The position numbers were made by a program, and so were the translations under genes. Below the pieces are notes generated by a model that was not told the origin of the DNA, did no database searches, and worked only from the letters and a program-made list of their open reading frames with translations. Positions 23,925-34,845 of a stretch of 64,000 nt of DNA are shown here, one piece after another (position 1 is the first letter of the stretch; every line of letters begins with the position of its first letter). This DNA is from Glandiceps talaboti. Its lineage: Eukaryota > Hemichordata > Enteropneusta > Spengelidae. Location: NCBI RefSeq assembly GCF_964340395.1, contig NC_135553.1, positions 17,348,501-17,412,500 of the forward strand. Direction: 5' to 3'.

Positions 23925-24506
23925 TTTTTTGATGTAGATTTAGTAGACAAAGTCTACTGAACTGTGATACAGGATATTTGATTACTATTGACAAATATGA
24001 ATTATTATTGTATTCTAAGATATTTAATTATTTTGTAGTAGAAATTTGTTCTAAAATTTAACACTGCTCAAATTAACGTGCTTCCATAGATAAAATATTT
24101 AATTTCACTCAATTTATTTAGAATAGGTGCAAACCTGTAGTTGCCTACGTTATCGTACCTTCATTAGTTTTGCACAAATCAAAGTACAGAATTTCTGGTT
24201 TTGACAACCCTGAGATTGAAGCTGATCTGGAAGATGATTTTTGTGATTGGCAATGGATAGGACAGTTGTCGGAGGGTAAAGTGCATTCCTTATGCCATAG
24301 GTCCAAGAAATACTTTCTGTATCTTTTTTTGGGGGTATTTGAATTCTTTTAAAAAATTAAAAAGTTGAAGAAATTTGGATATTTGTTTTCACATTTGCAT
24401 GAATTAAAAGCCCACAGTTCACAAGTTATTTGTATTGAGTTACTAAGAGCTTGTAGCTGTATATTATTACATGTGGTGTTTTAGTTACTTGATATGCAGA
24501 CTAAGA

Positions 24507-24597
24507 TATGTCGTCGTGTCATTCTGCCCTCACGGCATCCTCTCGGGGTTGACTGATGTGTGAGGGCGCCCCCTTATCTCAGCGTACCTTACAGACT
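24507..24597. mobile_element. Family C foldback MITE, copy 3
   Basis: Begins TAAGATATGTCGTCGTGTC and ends CAGCGTACCTTACAGAC, the inverted counterpart of 21716-21814, with GACTGATGTGTGAGGGCG inside. Confidence 0.6.
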
Positions 24598-24654
24598 ACT
24601 TGCCATGTTATATTCATTGAAATATTGTGATTTGTGTAGTGACAGAGATTTGTA

Positions 24655-24965
24655 TTAAAGTGGCCATATGGATGAGGATTGGGTATTTATTTTGGATTTT
24701 TAATTTATAAAACATTTTATCACTTGAAAAATCAATGTGAAAAATCAATGGACCGATAAGTGTGTGAAATGTTTGTTATTGTACGTACAATAAACATGTT
24801 CACACATTTTTTTTTAGCTTTTTGCAGTGTATTGAGTTACAAAACACAGACTTAGTCTATGTTGTTTCACATTGATTTTTCAAGTAGGAAGCCATGATAA
24901 AATTGTTTTATGAATTAAAAATCCAAAATTAATACCCCCAATTCTCATCCATATGGCCACTTTAA
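24655..24965. mobile_element. MITE family E, full copy
   Basis: About 310 bp. The ends are AGTGGCCATATGGATGAG and CTCATCCATATGGCCACT-type inverted arms, with inverted pairing extending through the GTATTTATTTTGGATTTTT and AAATCAATGTG blocks. TTAA flanks both ends, which would fit a piggyBac- or Kolobok-type target duplication, but TA is also possible. Confidence 0.7.
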
Positions 24966-26601
24966 CAAACATTTTCTAGGATATTCTCCACATATTGCTT
25001 TGTGATTAGGCAATCAGTTGACTGATTTTGAAACTGTCACGGCTTGTGGACCCAGGTTGGCTTCAATGTTGCTGACAGCTAGTAATGCAAAAAAAAAAAA
25101 AAAAAAATTCTGATACCAAAGCTCGAAAACATAAAAAAGTAAAAAAATAAAAAAATTCAGATACCAAAGCTTGAAAACATAAATTAAAACTTTGTATTAC
25201 ACCACTTGAGGACACAGGTTGAAAGCTTAGATTATTCAAGCCTTTTGGTGCAGTATATGTAAACATTTCCTGCCTTGATACACAAACATTTCCTACATAT
25301 GTGACAATTTTATATTACTGTGCTGTAGCAAGCAAAGTTTCAGCGAGCAGACCATATCACTTTATTTTTTTTTAAATGTGAGAATTTTCAAATTTCTTCA
25401 ACTTTCTTCAATACTACTTCATAAATATTATCTAGCTAAAAGGCTTCCACAGAATTATTGCTTTCAAAGAAAAAGTTAGAAATGCACACATACTTTAACC
25501 TACTTACTATACATAGTTATAGAGAAGGTGTTACTGTGGGTGTGATTTCTACTTTTCATCTGCAAAATCCCACCCAGACAAGCTATTTCAGATTTTGATC
25601 GTAAATTTAATTTATATATTGGCGTAAATAATATTGTAAATCATTTGTCCCATATTTAAAATATTTTGTTGTTTTGTAACCATGAACAGATTTACTCATC
25701 ATTTGAATAGGTATACTATTATAAGTCATTATCACAGGGGGTCTGAAATTATTAGTTCTCTACAACTTTTTATATTAAAATAATGTATTTGTAGAATTGT
25801 ACAAAGATAGCAAAACATAGAATAATCTCCATCAAGACAATATAAGGAAATTTTCCCACACTTTAGAGGACACCCAACATCCGCTTGAAGTTCAGATGAA
25901 AATTTTTTTGTGCATATGTACAGTGATGTTCAATGTGCTGTTTTGTTTAACATGGAGGTATTTTCAACAGAAAATGAAAGTTAACTTCTAATAGTTTTAT
26001 TTAATGTTAAAGTCCAATGCGGAGATTACTGCTTGAGATATTGCACTTGTACATTTCAATTTGTAAAAAGCAAATGCCTTTCAGTTTTTGATAACTAGCT
26101 GACAATATGTACAGTTTCTGAGTTCACAGTGAACTGTTTAGTATGATCATTTGTGTAATTTTCAACATGTAGCACACTTTATCGACTGTAACATGTACAT
26201 CTTTACAACAAATAAGCACCCTTTATTAAGGATAGGTGTGTTCGAATACAGGACAACATGTTATATCACTTTAGCCTATCTGTAGACTCGAACGACTATC
26301 GCTACTACATTCCGCTATCCTAACAAACTGTCATTTTGATTTTTCGCTATCGTTTCCAAGTCTTATCTCCAACTGGTCTCAAATGGCATCCCTGTATAAA
26401 GCTTGATTGGTTGAATCATAGACAGTGAAGGGGAACCCCTCCACTGTCTATATGGTTGCATGCATAAGAAGACATTCAAATGTGAGGCACAAATTAGACC
26501 AATGGCTGTATTTTAATGTCAAAACTTTGTCATTCTGTAAATGTTATCAAAGGTTTTTCTTAAAGTACTTTGTATTTCGTGTAGGCTGAATTGTTAGACA
26601 A

Positions 26602-26983
26602 GTACAACCACTGACATCAGACCGTGGATGAATGTCGAACCTGTTACAGACAGGGAAAAGTAAGAAAATGAATTGGATTAATAACACTTGGTTAAGTATG
26701 TTGGAACAGCAGAGACTTGTATTACACACCATGGTTTGATAACAACGAGTTTTATGGCCTCTTTACATGTACAGGAAATGCTAACTGAACTGGAAATTTG
26801 TTTGTGAACATGAACTACTAGTATTATGTGAAGTGGCTATAAAACTGTTATTATCAATTGATGGACTGTAATACAAGCCTCTGTACTTCCAACACGCTGT
26901 GCCAAGTATTATTAATTCAGGTGTTTACTTTCCCTGTTTGTAATAGATACCGTTCATCCAAGGTCTGATGTCTGAAGTTGTAC
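26602..26983. mobile_element. MITE family F, long copy
   Basis: About 380 bp with ends GTACAACCACTGACATCAG and, inverted on the right, GTACAACTTCAGACATCAG; the terminal repeat extends roughly 60 bp with mismatches. Noncoding. A compact relative lies at 28478-28594. Confidence 0.65.
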
Positions 26984-27198
26984 CTTAGAAGTATTTCACA
27001 TACAAGTAAGTTTTAGATGAAAAGTGCATTTCACAAATGTAAATACAATGAAAATCTTCAAAGTGTTAGACTGATCCAAGTGTGACTGATCTGAAGGGAT
27101 GATTTTGCCAGACACCGGTTGTAAAAATATCACAAAGAATATTTTCTCATTCTGACGAAAAGAGTTGTTAGTACTCTTTTACATAACCACTCCTGACT

Positions 27199-27528
27199 TA
27201 CGTATGCACAGGGGAGCCAGGAACCGTGTTACAAACAAACAAACAAACAAACAACATATGCATGGGTAAATGAAATCATTTTAAACTCATGGATAACTAT
27301 CTATATACATGTATATATGTATATACAGGCCTGTATAATATTGAAATAATATACCATATTTCTATATTCATTTTGTATAGAAACATACAGTATATTTCAA
27401 ATAGTTTACAGGTCTGTATACACATCTATATAAATAGTTCTGCATGGGTTTAAAATGATTCTATTTACCCATGTTTGTTCGTTTGTTTGTTTGTAACACA
27501 GTTCTTGGGCTCCCTGTGACGTATGTAG
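27199..27528. mobile_element. MITE family G, full copy
   Basis: About 330 bp. The left arm TACGTATGCACAGGGGAGCC with GTTACAAACAAAC is mirrored by GTTTGTTTGTAAC and GGCTCCCTGTGACGTATGTA. The inverted arms extend past 90 bp. A one-armed copy lies at 29905-30085. Confidence 0.65.
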
Positions 27529-28477
27529 GAAATAAATTGTAGAGTATAGTACTCACCATGATTAATCTTTTCTGTATTCACATGTATAAAAAAATGTTTG
27601 TAACTTATTGTTAGTCTTTATATGGTTTCTCAAAACTACCACTGCAAGATATGTTTGTAGTAGTTTGATGTATAATGATAATCGTGATTTATTTACTGCA
27701 GTGCACATGCAGTATAGCTTGCCATGGGGTGGGGATGGGGTGGGTGGGGGAAGAGTTGGCAGGGGGTAACAATCAAAATAATTGCTCCCTAGCCTGATTA
27801 AAATTGTAACAATAATTGAAGAGTCTACTATGTTTTGGCAGATTTACCTGTGCCTGTACCAGAAATGTGTTTGTCGTACTTCACTGAACTATTCTGACCA
27901 TTTCTGACTTTCTCTTTTTTTTCACCTTAAAAAAAAAAACATGGAAGTGGACATTTGGAATATACACATGTTTGCTAAATAATCTTACACAAAAAAATGT
28001 AGTAATAACAACTGTAGAACATTTTACTATTTGGAAATCTTCCAGCAATATTCCCTTCTCCACAAAACCTTTCCTCTTTTTTTCCCTTAGTTTTTATCAT
28101 TTTGTAATTTTCTTTGTCATATTTCCTAAAATTGAATGTATGTCGTCTTTTTTCCCCAAAAAACTTACTTTCCCAAACTACATTCGTTTACCAATTGGGA
28201 AGGCAGTGTGTTGCTCTATTTCCAAAAGACAAAATTTCCACATGTACATACACAATATTGAAATTAGACTTAGAATTTTACCTAGAAAGATCATGTGTCA
28301 TTTTAGATGCATCAAGTTTCTCTGTCATGTAATATTCTTGTATAATTTGTATCCAAATGTTGATGCTAGTAATCAGCTTGCAATACACTTTTACAGGTAT
28401 TCAAATAGTTTTTTGTGTCCTGTTGTGTTTCTTCACCCCAACCCCTTGCATCGGAATCACCAATTTGTGGTGGAAAA

Positions 28478-28594
28478 TACAAATGCCGACTTCAGACCAT
28501 GGACGAACGGAACCTGTGATAAGCAGAGAAACTTATTTACTTTCCTTGTTTGTAACAGGTTCCGTTCGTCCATGGTCTGATGTCAGCAGTTGTA
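28478..28594. mobile_element. MITE family F, 117-bp foldback
   Basis: Nearly complete palindrome. A 25-bp perfect arm (starting CAGACCATGGACGAACGG at about 28493) is repeated inverted (ending CGTCCATGGTCTG), with outer arms continuing imperfectly and a short loop near 28535. Shares its ends with 26602-26983. Confidence 0.7.
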
Positions 28595-29904
28595 TAAAAT
28601 CAAACTTATGTACTTGTGCTGTGCGTGAAAGATTAAGTGAAATTTGTTGATATTTTCCTTAATCTTGGTAGATTCACAATTTGAAGGAAGGTAGTCACCC
28701 AATGTATAGACAAAAGTGAACGTAAAGGAGAAGTACAGTAGATGTGAAATATTGTAAATAAACCAAATCTAGCCTTCGATTTTAATCAGATTGGTAGATA
28801 CAGTGACAACAAAAAATTGACATTCACTCAATCTCGCAGGCTACATTATTTCCTTAAGTATATTTACTTGTCTAACCTGCTGTATGGCCAGAGACTGACA
28901 CACAGTTTTTATTTCCTGTAGTAACATGTAATCTGACAGCAACTCATTATCGCAAGATCTAAACAGAAATCCCTAGAAACATCAATAACAGCTAGCATCT
29001 GATAATTCCCAAAATATCACAGGTATGCCCTAATTTATCACAGTAGAACTATGAATCTGGTGTGTACTCCAGGAAATTAAACCAACAGCTTTTAACCATT
29101 GATTGTATATCTCCATAAATGTAAGTATTATATTATGCTCTGTGTAGACAGATATTATGACAGAACCCCCATGCATGACCTGGTGTGAAAACAGCTAATA
29201 GTGATGCCCCTGAGGACTGATGAGAGTGTCTACATATTTTGCAGCCATATTTTCATGACTTTAACGACAGGAAAGAAGCACGTGCTTAAAAACAAGTGAA
29301 TTCATTTGCATATTTTCATAAGGATAGGTTTTGCCATAAGAACTATTTTATCTCATTTGCATAATCAATATTATGATATCGGTTTTATTATTAACTGTAT
29401 GTCGATGTACACACCATAGGGACACATAGAATACAATGAATATGAATGTGACTAATTTTACTCAGATACAAAGAATACTATTACTATGCTGCCAGTGTAT
29501 AGTACAAAACAAGCATAGTGTATGGCGCATACGATTATTTGTAGCAACATTATTTGACAGTTTATATCGTTTATGGTGTAAATTCTCAATGCAGGAAACA
29601 TTACGCATCCCTGTGGTACACAATGGTAGTGGTACATATATAATAAGGAATGTTACTAGGTAGACTATTTGACATAAGTGTAAATAAATATTTGTATATG
29701 TTTGTTTTTATGAAAAAGTGGCAAGCCAAAATTTTGAGTTGTGAAATGGTAAAATATGTCATATTACTGAAAACAATGGAACTGTAATAAACGAGTGAAA
29801 ATTGTTGTCACTCCTCATGACAATGTTTGAAATTACAGCTGAAACAGGGAGTGTTCACAGGAAGACTATAAAAGCCGACCATTTGGCAAGATAAGATTGT
29901 TTTC

Positions 29905-30085
29905 TTTGCTAGGTAAGAGCACTGGGGACCCAGGAACCGTGTGACAAACACAACAAAACAAAACAAAACAAACAAATAAATTATCAAATAAATGACAAAT
30001 GAACAAGCAAACGAACGACAAGTATAGGGACAAATAAAATAATTAAATAAACGAGCAAATAAACAGATACTCATGGGGGTATACT
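29905..30085. mobile_element. MITE family G, one-armed copy
   Basis: CACTGGGGACCCAGGAACCG followed by a CAAACA-rich run matches the left arm of 27199-27528. No right arm is found; the rest is A-rich AAACAAATAAAT-type repeat. Confidence 0.5.
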
Positions 30086-30146
30086 AGATATGTTTTTTTT
30101 CTATACATAGTGTTACGTATGCAAATTGGTTGAATGCGTACGTGCT

Positions 30147-30156
30147 TATATATAAA
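30147..30156 (+). promoter_or_regulatory. Candidate TATA box of the Kelch gene
   Basis: TATATATAAA about 300 bp before the coding start, between a transposon remnant and the coding region. A 10-codon upstream frame (ATG at 30195, stop ending 30227) follows, which could reduce translation if the transcript starts near 30175. Confidence 0.4.
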
Positions 30157-30449
30157 TATACAGTAGCATAGGGAGCATTACTTTAGTACAAAATATGGCC
30201 GCTGTGGTAAAGAAGTCGTTGTCTTGATAGTCTGCGATTGAAGTGAGTGTAGTCCAGATTTTACACTGATTTTTTTGAAAATCGTTGCAAGCTTTGTAAA
30301 GAAGTGGATAAGCGCAACACCTCTAGAAGAACTATTATTGGATTAATAGCGATGAGCAGTGAACTGTAACAGTACTCGATCGTTCGAGAACGCACCCTTT
30401 TATCCTGTCGTCAACTGAAGCTTTACGGTTTACCCGAGGAAATCAAAAC

Positions 30450-32345
30450 ATGGCAGCCGCTGCCGCTGCAACTCCGCAAACGCCCTCGACTGCAGTCTCG
30501 TCTACTCTTGCAACCAGCATTGTCAACACTCCTTCGACTGGATTTTTTGTGGCAAGCAAACGTGAAAATCCTTGGCATGCGAAATGTGTACTCGATCAGT
30601 TCAAGGCGATGTTTGATTGCCAAGAGCTTACAGACGTGGTCTTGAGAGTTGATGACAAACATTTCCACTGTCACCGTGTAGTGTTGTCGGCATGTAGTCC
30701 TTACTTCAAAGCTATGTTCACCAGTGGAATGGAGGAGTGTAAACGTCGTGAAATCACCTTACACGAACTAGACGCTCACTCTGTTCACCAGATTATTAAT
30801 TATGCATATACCTCGAAGTTAAATCTGGCCATGGAGACAGTACAAAATTTATTTGTTGCGGCTAGTATGCTTCAAGTACAGTTCGTCCAGGAAGCATCTG
30901 CACAGTACATGGCAGCTCATGTAGATCTAAGTAACTGTGTGTCACTCTACAGTTTTGCATGTTCATACAACTCATCATGGTTGAAACGTGTGGCTAAAGA
31001 ACTTATTGATCAGAATTTCCAATCCTTATCGCAAACAGAAGATTTCATGCAGCTGCATGGTTCAGAGTTGGTTGGAATACTAGCTAGCGATAACCTGAAC
31101 GTGCAGAGAGAGGAGCAAGTGTTTGATGCTGCAAAGAGATGGTTAGAATATGACTCTGTGAGAAGAGTTAAATTCCTGACCGATATAGTTCGACTGGTAC
31201 GTTTCTCTTTGATGGTTGATTCCACGGTAGTACACAGTCTGCGTCAACATGAACTAGTCAAACAGTCACCGGAATGTGGTCAGTACTTAGCCAGATTAGG
31301 GGAAGCTGGACTGCCAAGAAATGTCAAACCTAGACTGGGAATGGGAGAGAGTAGTATGATAGTATGCTTTGGATCCAGCCCCACGCTTGATCCAGAAGAG
31401 GTTCACAGAGTACCCTGTTTTAGTATCAAGTCAGATGAAATTTACACCATGGCAGCGCCACCTAGAGGTCTCTGGGACTATGGTGTTGTTGTAACAAAGC
31501 TAAATGATGTAGTTGTCGCAGGTGGTTGTCTCGTTGATGATCATTCTGGTAGTGAGGATTCCTTTACATCTCAAGACTTGGGCCTGAGACCACAGCGAGA
31601 TGTGTACATCTACGAGCATACACATGATCGATGGCATAAACGTGCACCGATGTTAACAGAACGTTTTGACCTTCATTTGGTAGCCACTGATACACATGTG
31701 TATGCCATTGGGGGTATGGGGAGAGGAGGACAGCAACTTGATGTGATAGAAGGTTACGACCTGAAAACCAATCAGTGGAAATATGTCACATCAATGCCAG
31801 CTGGTTTGAGTCCGCTGTGTGCCGTTGCGTATGGCACATACCTCTTTGTCATACAAGGGGATACATTTCTATCCTTTGACATAGAGACTAGCACCTGGTC
31901 AAGTCGGTTACCGAGCGGGGGTTGTCTGTTGGTACCAAGCGCGACTGTTTTCCATGATGAGTTGTATTTCGTAGCGGGGTATAATTTACCACGTAGTGGG
32001 ATACCAGTACAGGTATACAACCCAAGCGCAAAACGTTGGCACCGAGTCGCATCAATACCAATCCGAAGTGGTGACTTCCTCCATTTCACATGTCGCCCCA
32101 AGGTCATGGTCATCGACACCAAGTTGCACGTCCTGGTGAAGCACGAAGATGATGAGGAAGATGATGATGACAACGCAGTGTTTTCACTGTATCAGTATAG
32201 TACCGATACTGATAAATGGACATTGAGCCATTCGTTCTCATTCCCGTACAGTATACGAGTTGATGTTCGGTTTGTCGTTGCAGGACTGAACATCAATTAC
32301 CTGTATCCTGCTGATAGCGATGACAGCGACTCATCAGAAGAATGA
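30450..32345 (+). CDS. Kelch-like BTB-BACK-Kelch protein (Cullin-3 adaptor)
   Basis: One uninterrupted frame of 631 aa. An Ala/Thr/Ser-rich tail (1-40) precedes a BTB domain at about 48-155, with the marks DVVLRVDDKHFHCHRVVLSA and YFKAMFTSGMEE. A BACK domain follows at about 160-270 (ELIDQNFQ, LNVQREEQVFDAAKRWLEYD). A degenerate Kelch propeller spans about 305-610 (VVVAGG, VYAIGG, YFVAGY and W-containing blades). The tail is acidic (DSDDSDSSEE) and another acidic run, DDEEDDDD, lies within the propeller. KLHL proteins of this build recruit substrates to Cullin-3 ubiquitin ligases. I cannot assign the orthologue. The start codon at 30450 precedes the first domain and follows in-frame noncoding sequence; no intron is needed. 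Confidence 0.93.
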   Translation: MAAAAAATPQTPSTAVSSTLATSIVNTPSTGFFVASKRENPWHAKCVLDQFKAMFDCQELTDVVLRVDDKHFHCHRVVLSACSPYFKAMFTSGMEECKRREITLHELDAHSVHQIINYAYTSKLNLAMETVQNLFVAASMLQVQFVQEASAQYMAAHVDLSNCVSLYSFACSYNSSWLKRVAKELIDQNFQSLSQTEDFMQLHGSELVGILASDNLNVQREEQVFDAAKRWLEYDSVRRVKFLTDIVRLVRFSLMVDSTVVHSLRQHELVKQSPECGQYLARLGEAGLPRNVKPRLGMGESSMIVCFGSSPTLDPEEVHRVPCFSIKSDEIYTMAAPPRGLWDYGVVVTKLNDVVVAGGCLVDDHSGSEDSFTSQDLGLRPQRDVYIYEHTHDRWHKRAPMLTERFDLHLVATDTHVYAIGGMGRGGQQLDVIEGYDLKTNQWKYVTSMPAGLSPLCAVAYGTYLFVIQGDTFLSFDIETSTWSSRLPSGGCLLVPSATVFHDELYFVAGYNLPRSGIPVQVYNPSAKRWHRVASIPIRSGDFLHFTCRPKVMVIDTKLHVLVKHEDDEEDDDDNAVFSLYQYSTDTDKWTLSHSFSFPYSIRVDVRFVVAGLNINYLYPADSDDSDSSEE

Positions 32346-34504
32346 GGACTGTACAAAACTCAAACTGCCAGAGATGTAAAGTAGACTGATATTACATTCT
32401 AAAAGAGAGAAAGAAATGTTATATTTTGACAGTATATACAATTTACAACCTCAAAATCATTTCTCAAATGTTGGAAAATTTTCTCAGCCAAAGAATCGTG
32501 GTGCTAGAGCATCCAAATTATCTGTCACCCTATAACTATGTCAGGCAGCATCAATGGTATAAAACTTGTATTTTGATCAAAACATTTTTTTTCAATATTT
32601 TGACTGAAATATGATCAGAAACCATGTGGATTTCTCGCTGAACATGATGCAATCTTTTTAAAATGCAGGTTATATCAGATTGCATTCCTGTAATCCATAC
32701 TAGTTGTACTCCCCAGTATCATTTGGAATCTAGTGGTCAGAAATATCTTGATTGGAAAAAGATATGTTAGGCGATGGCCACACACAGTGTTCGCTCTATT
32801 CAAATAACTAACCATTTGTGACCTGCATGGGGAAGGGACACTTCAAAAATAAAGAGGGAGAAAACAAATTCTCTCTGTGAGTATAACTGTAAAATCCTTT
32901 GTGTTCACTGGGTTTTAATTCATTATTTCTGCTCTGTTCTGGTGTATTGACTGAGTTGTAATTTCACACTTTAAGTTATTAGAGGAATTTGAATTTGATG
33001 ACTTCACTATGTTTGTCAGTGAAAGAAGTGATATTAAATCCCGGTGATAAATCAAAAGGGTTTTACAGTATACACCAACCTTTTCAAAACATTGCGAAGT
33101 TGCCATGTGAGTTCACTCCTGAAATGGATAGCACAAATTCAAATCTTGGCCTGTTTGCCATACATGTTGAGTTGTTGACGTAAATCAGGAGATCTCTTTC
33201 CTTCAAACCAAGTGAACTGTTTCCTCATTTTCTCTTTGCTGGGAATTTAATTCTGCAATTTTTCAGAATCATTTCAACACATCATTCTATACTCCAATAT
33301 TCTCGATTGCTAGTTTGAAGCCATGATGGTAGGACAGAATAACAATGAAATATATCCAGTTTTTGAATTCCCCTCACTCACAATAATGTCAAGAATCATA
33401 ACACTGAAAAAAATAATGATGTAAGGCAAGCTATATTGAAGGGTTATTTGCACGGTTTTTAACACTGAATATCCCAAAATCTCACCACAGTGTTAATGAA
33501 CATAGCAACATTTTAGAGTTATGTAGGCGGAATTGTCACTCGGTTTATTTTGTTTTTATGGGATTTTAACCATAAAGGGAATTTTCATAGCAGTTGACGT
33601 AATTTCAGTTGAGAAGCTGAGTTTTCATTTATTATGATGAAACTACAAATTGTGTGATGAAAAATAATATGAAAAAAATCTATACATATGAAGTGTATAT
33701 TGTTACTAGTGGAAATCTCGAGCTAAAGATCTTTCTTTTAGAGAAATGTTATGTAATACTGCTGTGTACATTTTACTTTTCTATACTAATGATGTGATGT
33801 TTAGCACTTAATTTACATAACAAATGTCATTAACTTAAAACTTGACTACATGTGAAAACATGTAATGTTGTACTATTTAAATTGTGTTTTTGTTTTTTAA
33901 AGTGAGTACATTGTTACAGAGAGGGGTAAATCTGACAAACTTTGCATAATTAATGCACGCATAGCACACTTGTGTAACACTGGCTTGATGTGAAGCTATG
34001 TGTGGGAAATTGTAGATCGAGTTTATTTTTTATTGAATATCACCTTTTCACAGAGTTTGATTTTCACTCTTTTTTTTTTGCGATGTTTGGATCACACTGA
34101 CTTAGGAACATGCTAATTAGGAGAACAACTTACAAGAAATAATTTTCCCAAGGGAATTTCATAGTCATTGAAAAAACAAATGCATGAACTTAGTGAAAAT
34201 TGATTCCAATACTAAAAACGTAGTTCTTCACAATACTTTTAAGACTTGGTAAAAACGCTGTACTACATGTATTAACTAATCAGACTAACTATCCAAGCCA
34301 TTCTGTGTTTGGAGTACTTATATATGATTTTATCTATATATAAATTGATTTTTTAAACTCACATCCAAAACTTTGGTAAGAAAATAAAAGGCAACATCTT
34401 TCTGTTTAAAAAAAAATGAAATCAATGGAGTACATTCCAAGCCACTGCCAACCATGACTGGTACAAAAAAAACAACCCAAAACCCCCAAACAAACAAACC
34501 TATT

Positions 34505-34845
34505 TTAGGCCAAAAAAAGAATTGTTTCTGGTCAGGACATTTTGTCATGATGCGATTTTTTTTTCTTTCAAATTCTCAACAAACCTGTCACTCAATCTAC
34601 TATTTATGACAGTTACTGTTCTCTTTATTTAGTACTTTAGAGCAAGTGTGTATGTGGGGCAGATGTCATTTGCTTGTTCAAGATTGGCTCTGCAGTTGTT
34701 TTCACTGAAGTAGGGCGGGTTACTTTTGTGTTTTCCCCCTGATCTGCAGTTTGTGTTTTAAAAAAAAATAAAAACACTGATGTGAGGGTATTTTAAGTGA
34801 TGTGCGCACTGACCAGAAACAAATTTCTTTTTTTTTGGTCGTAGC
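34505..34845. mobile_element. MITE with GGCCAAAAAAA ends
   Basis: The left arm GGCCAAAAAAAGAATTGTTT with CTGGTCAG is mirrored by CTGACCAGAAACAAATTTC and a T-run ending TTGGTC at about 34840. The ends resemble family B (4677-5041), so it may be a divergent member. Confidence 0.6.

Larger units (their letters stand above)
23653..30140. other. Intergenic, GID4 to Kelch gene
   Basis: About 6.5 kb without a supported gene. It holds the GID4 3' UTR and at least five foldback transposons (listed separately), A and T tracts, and a GT-rich patch near 27726. An open stretch at 24170-24352 and a long plus-strand frame at 27972-28580 show no known domain. Confidence 0.6.

Noticed and set aside
27972-28580. 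A 202-codon plus-strand frame
   Set aside because: Rich in Phe, Ser and Leu from AT-rich DNA, no known domain, no splice context, and it runs into a foldback transposon.
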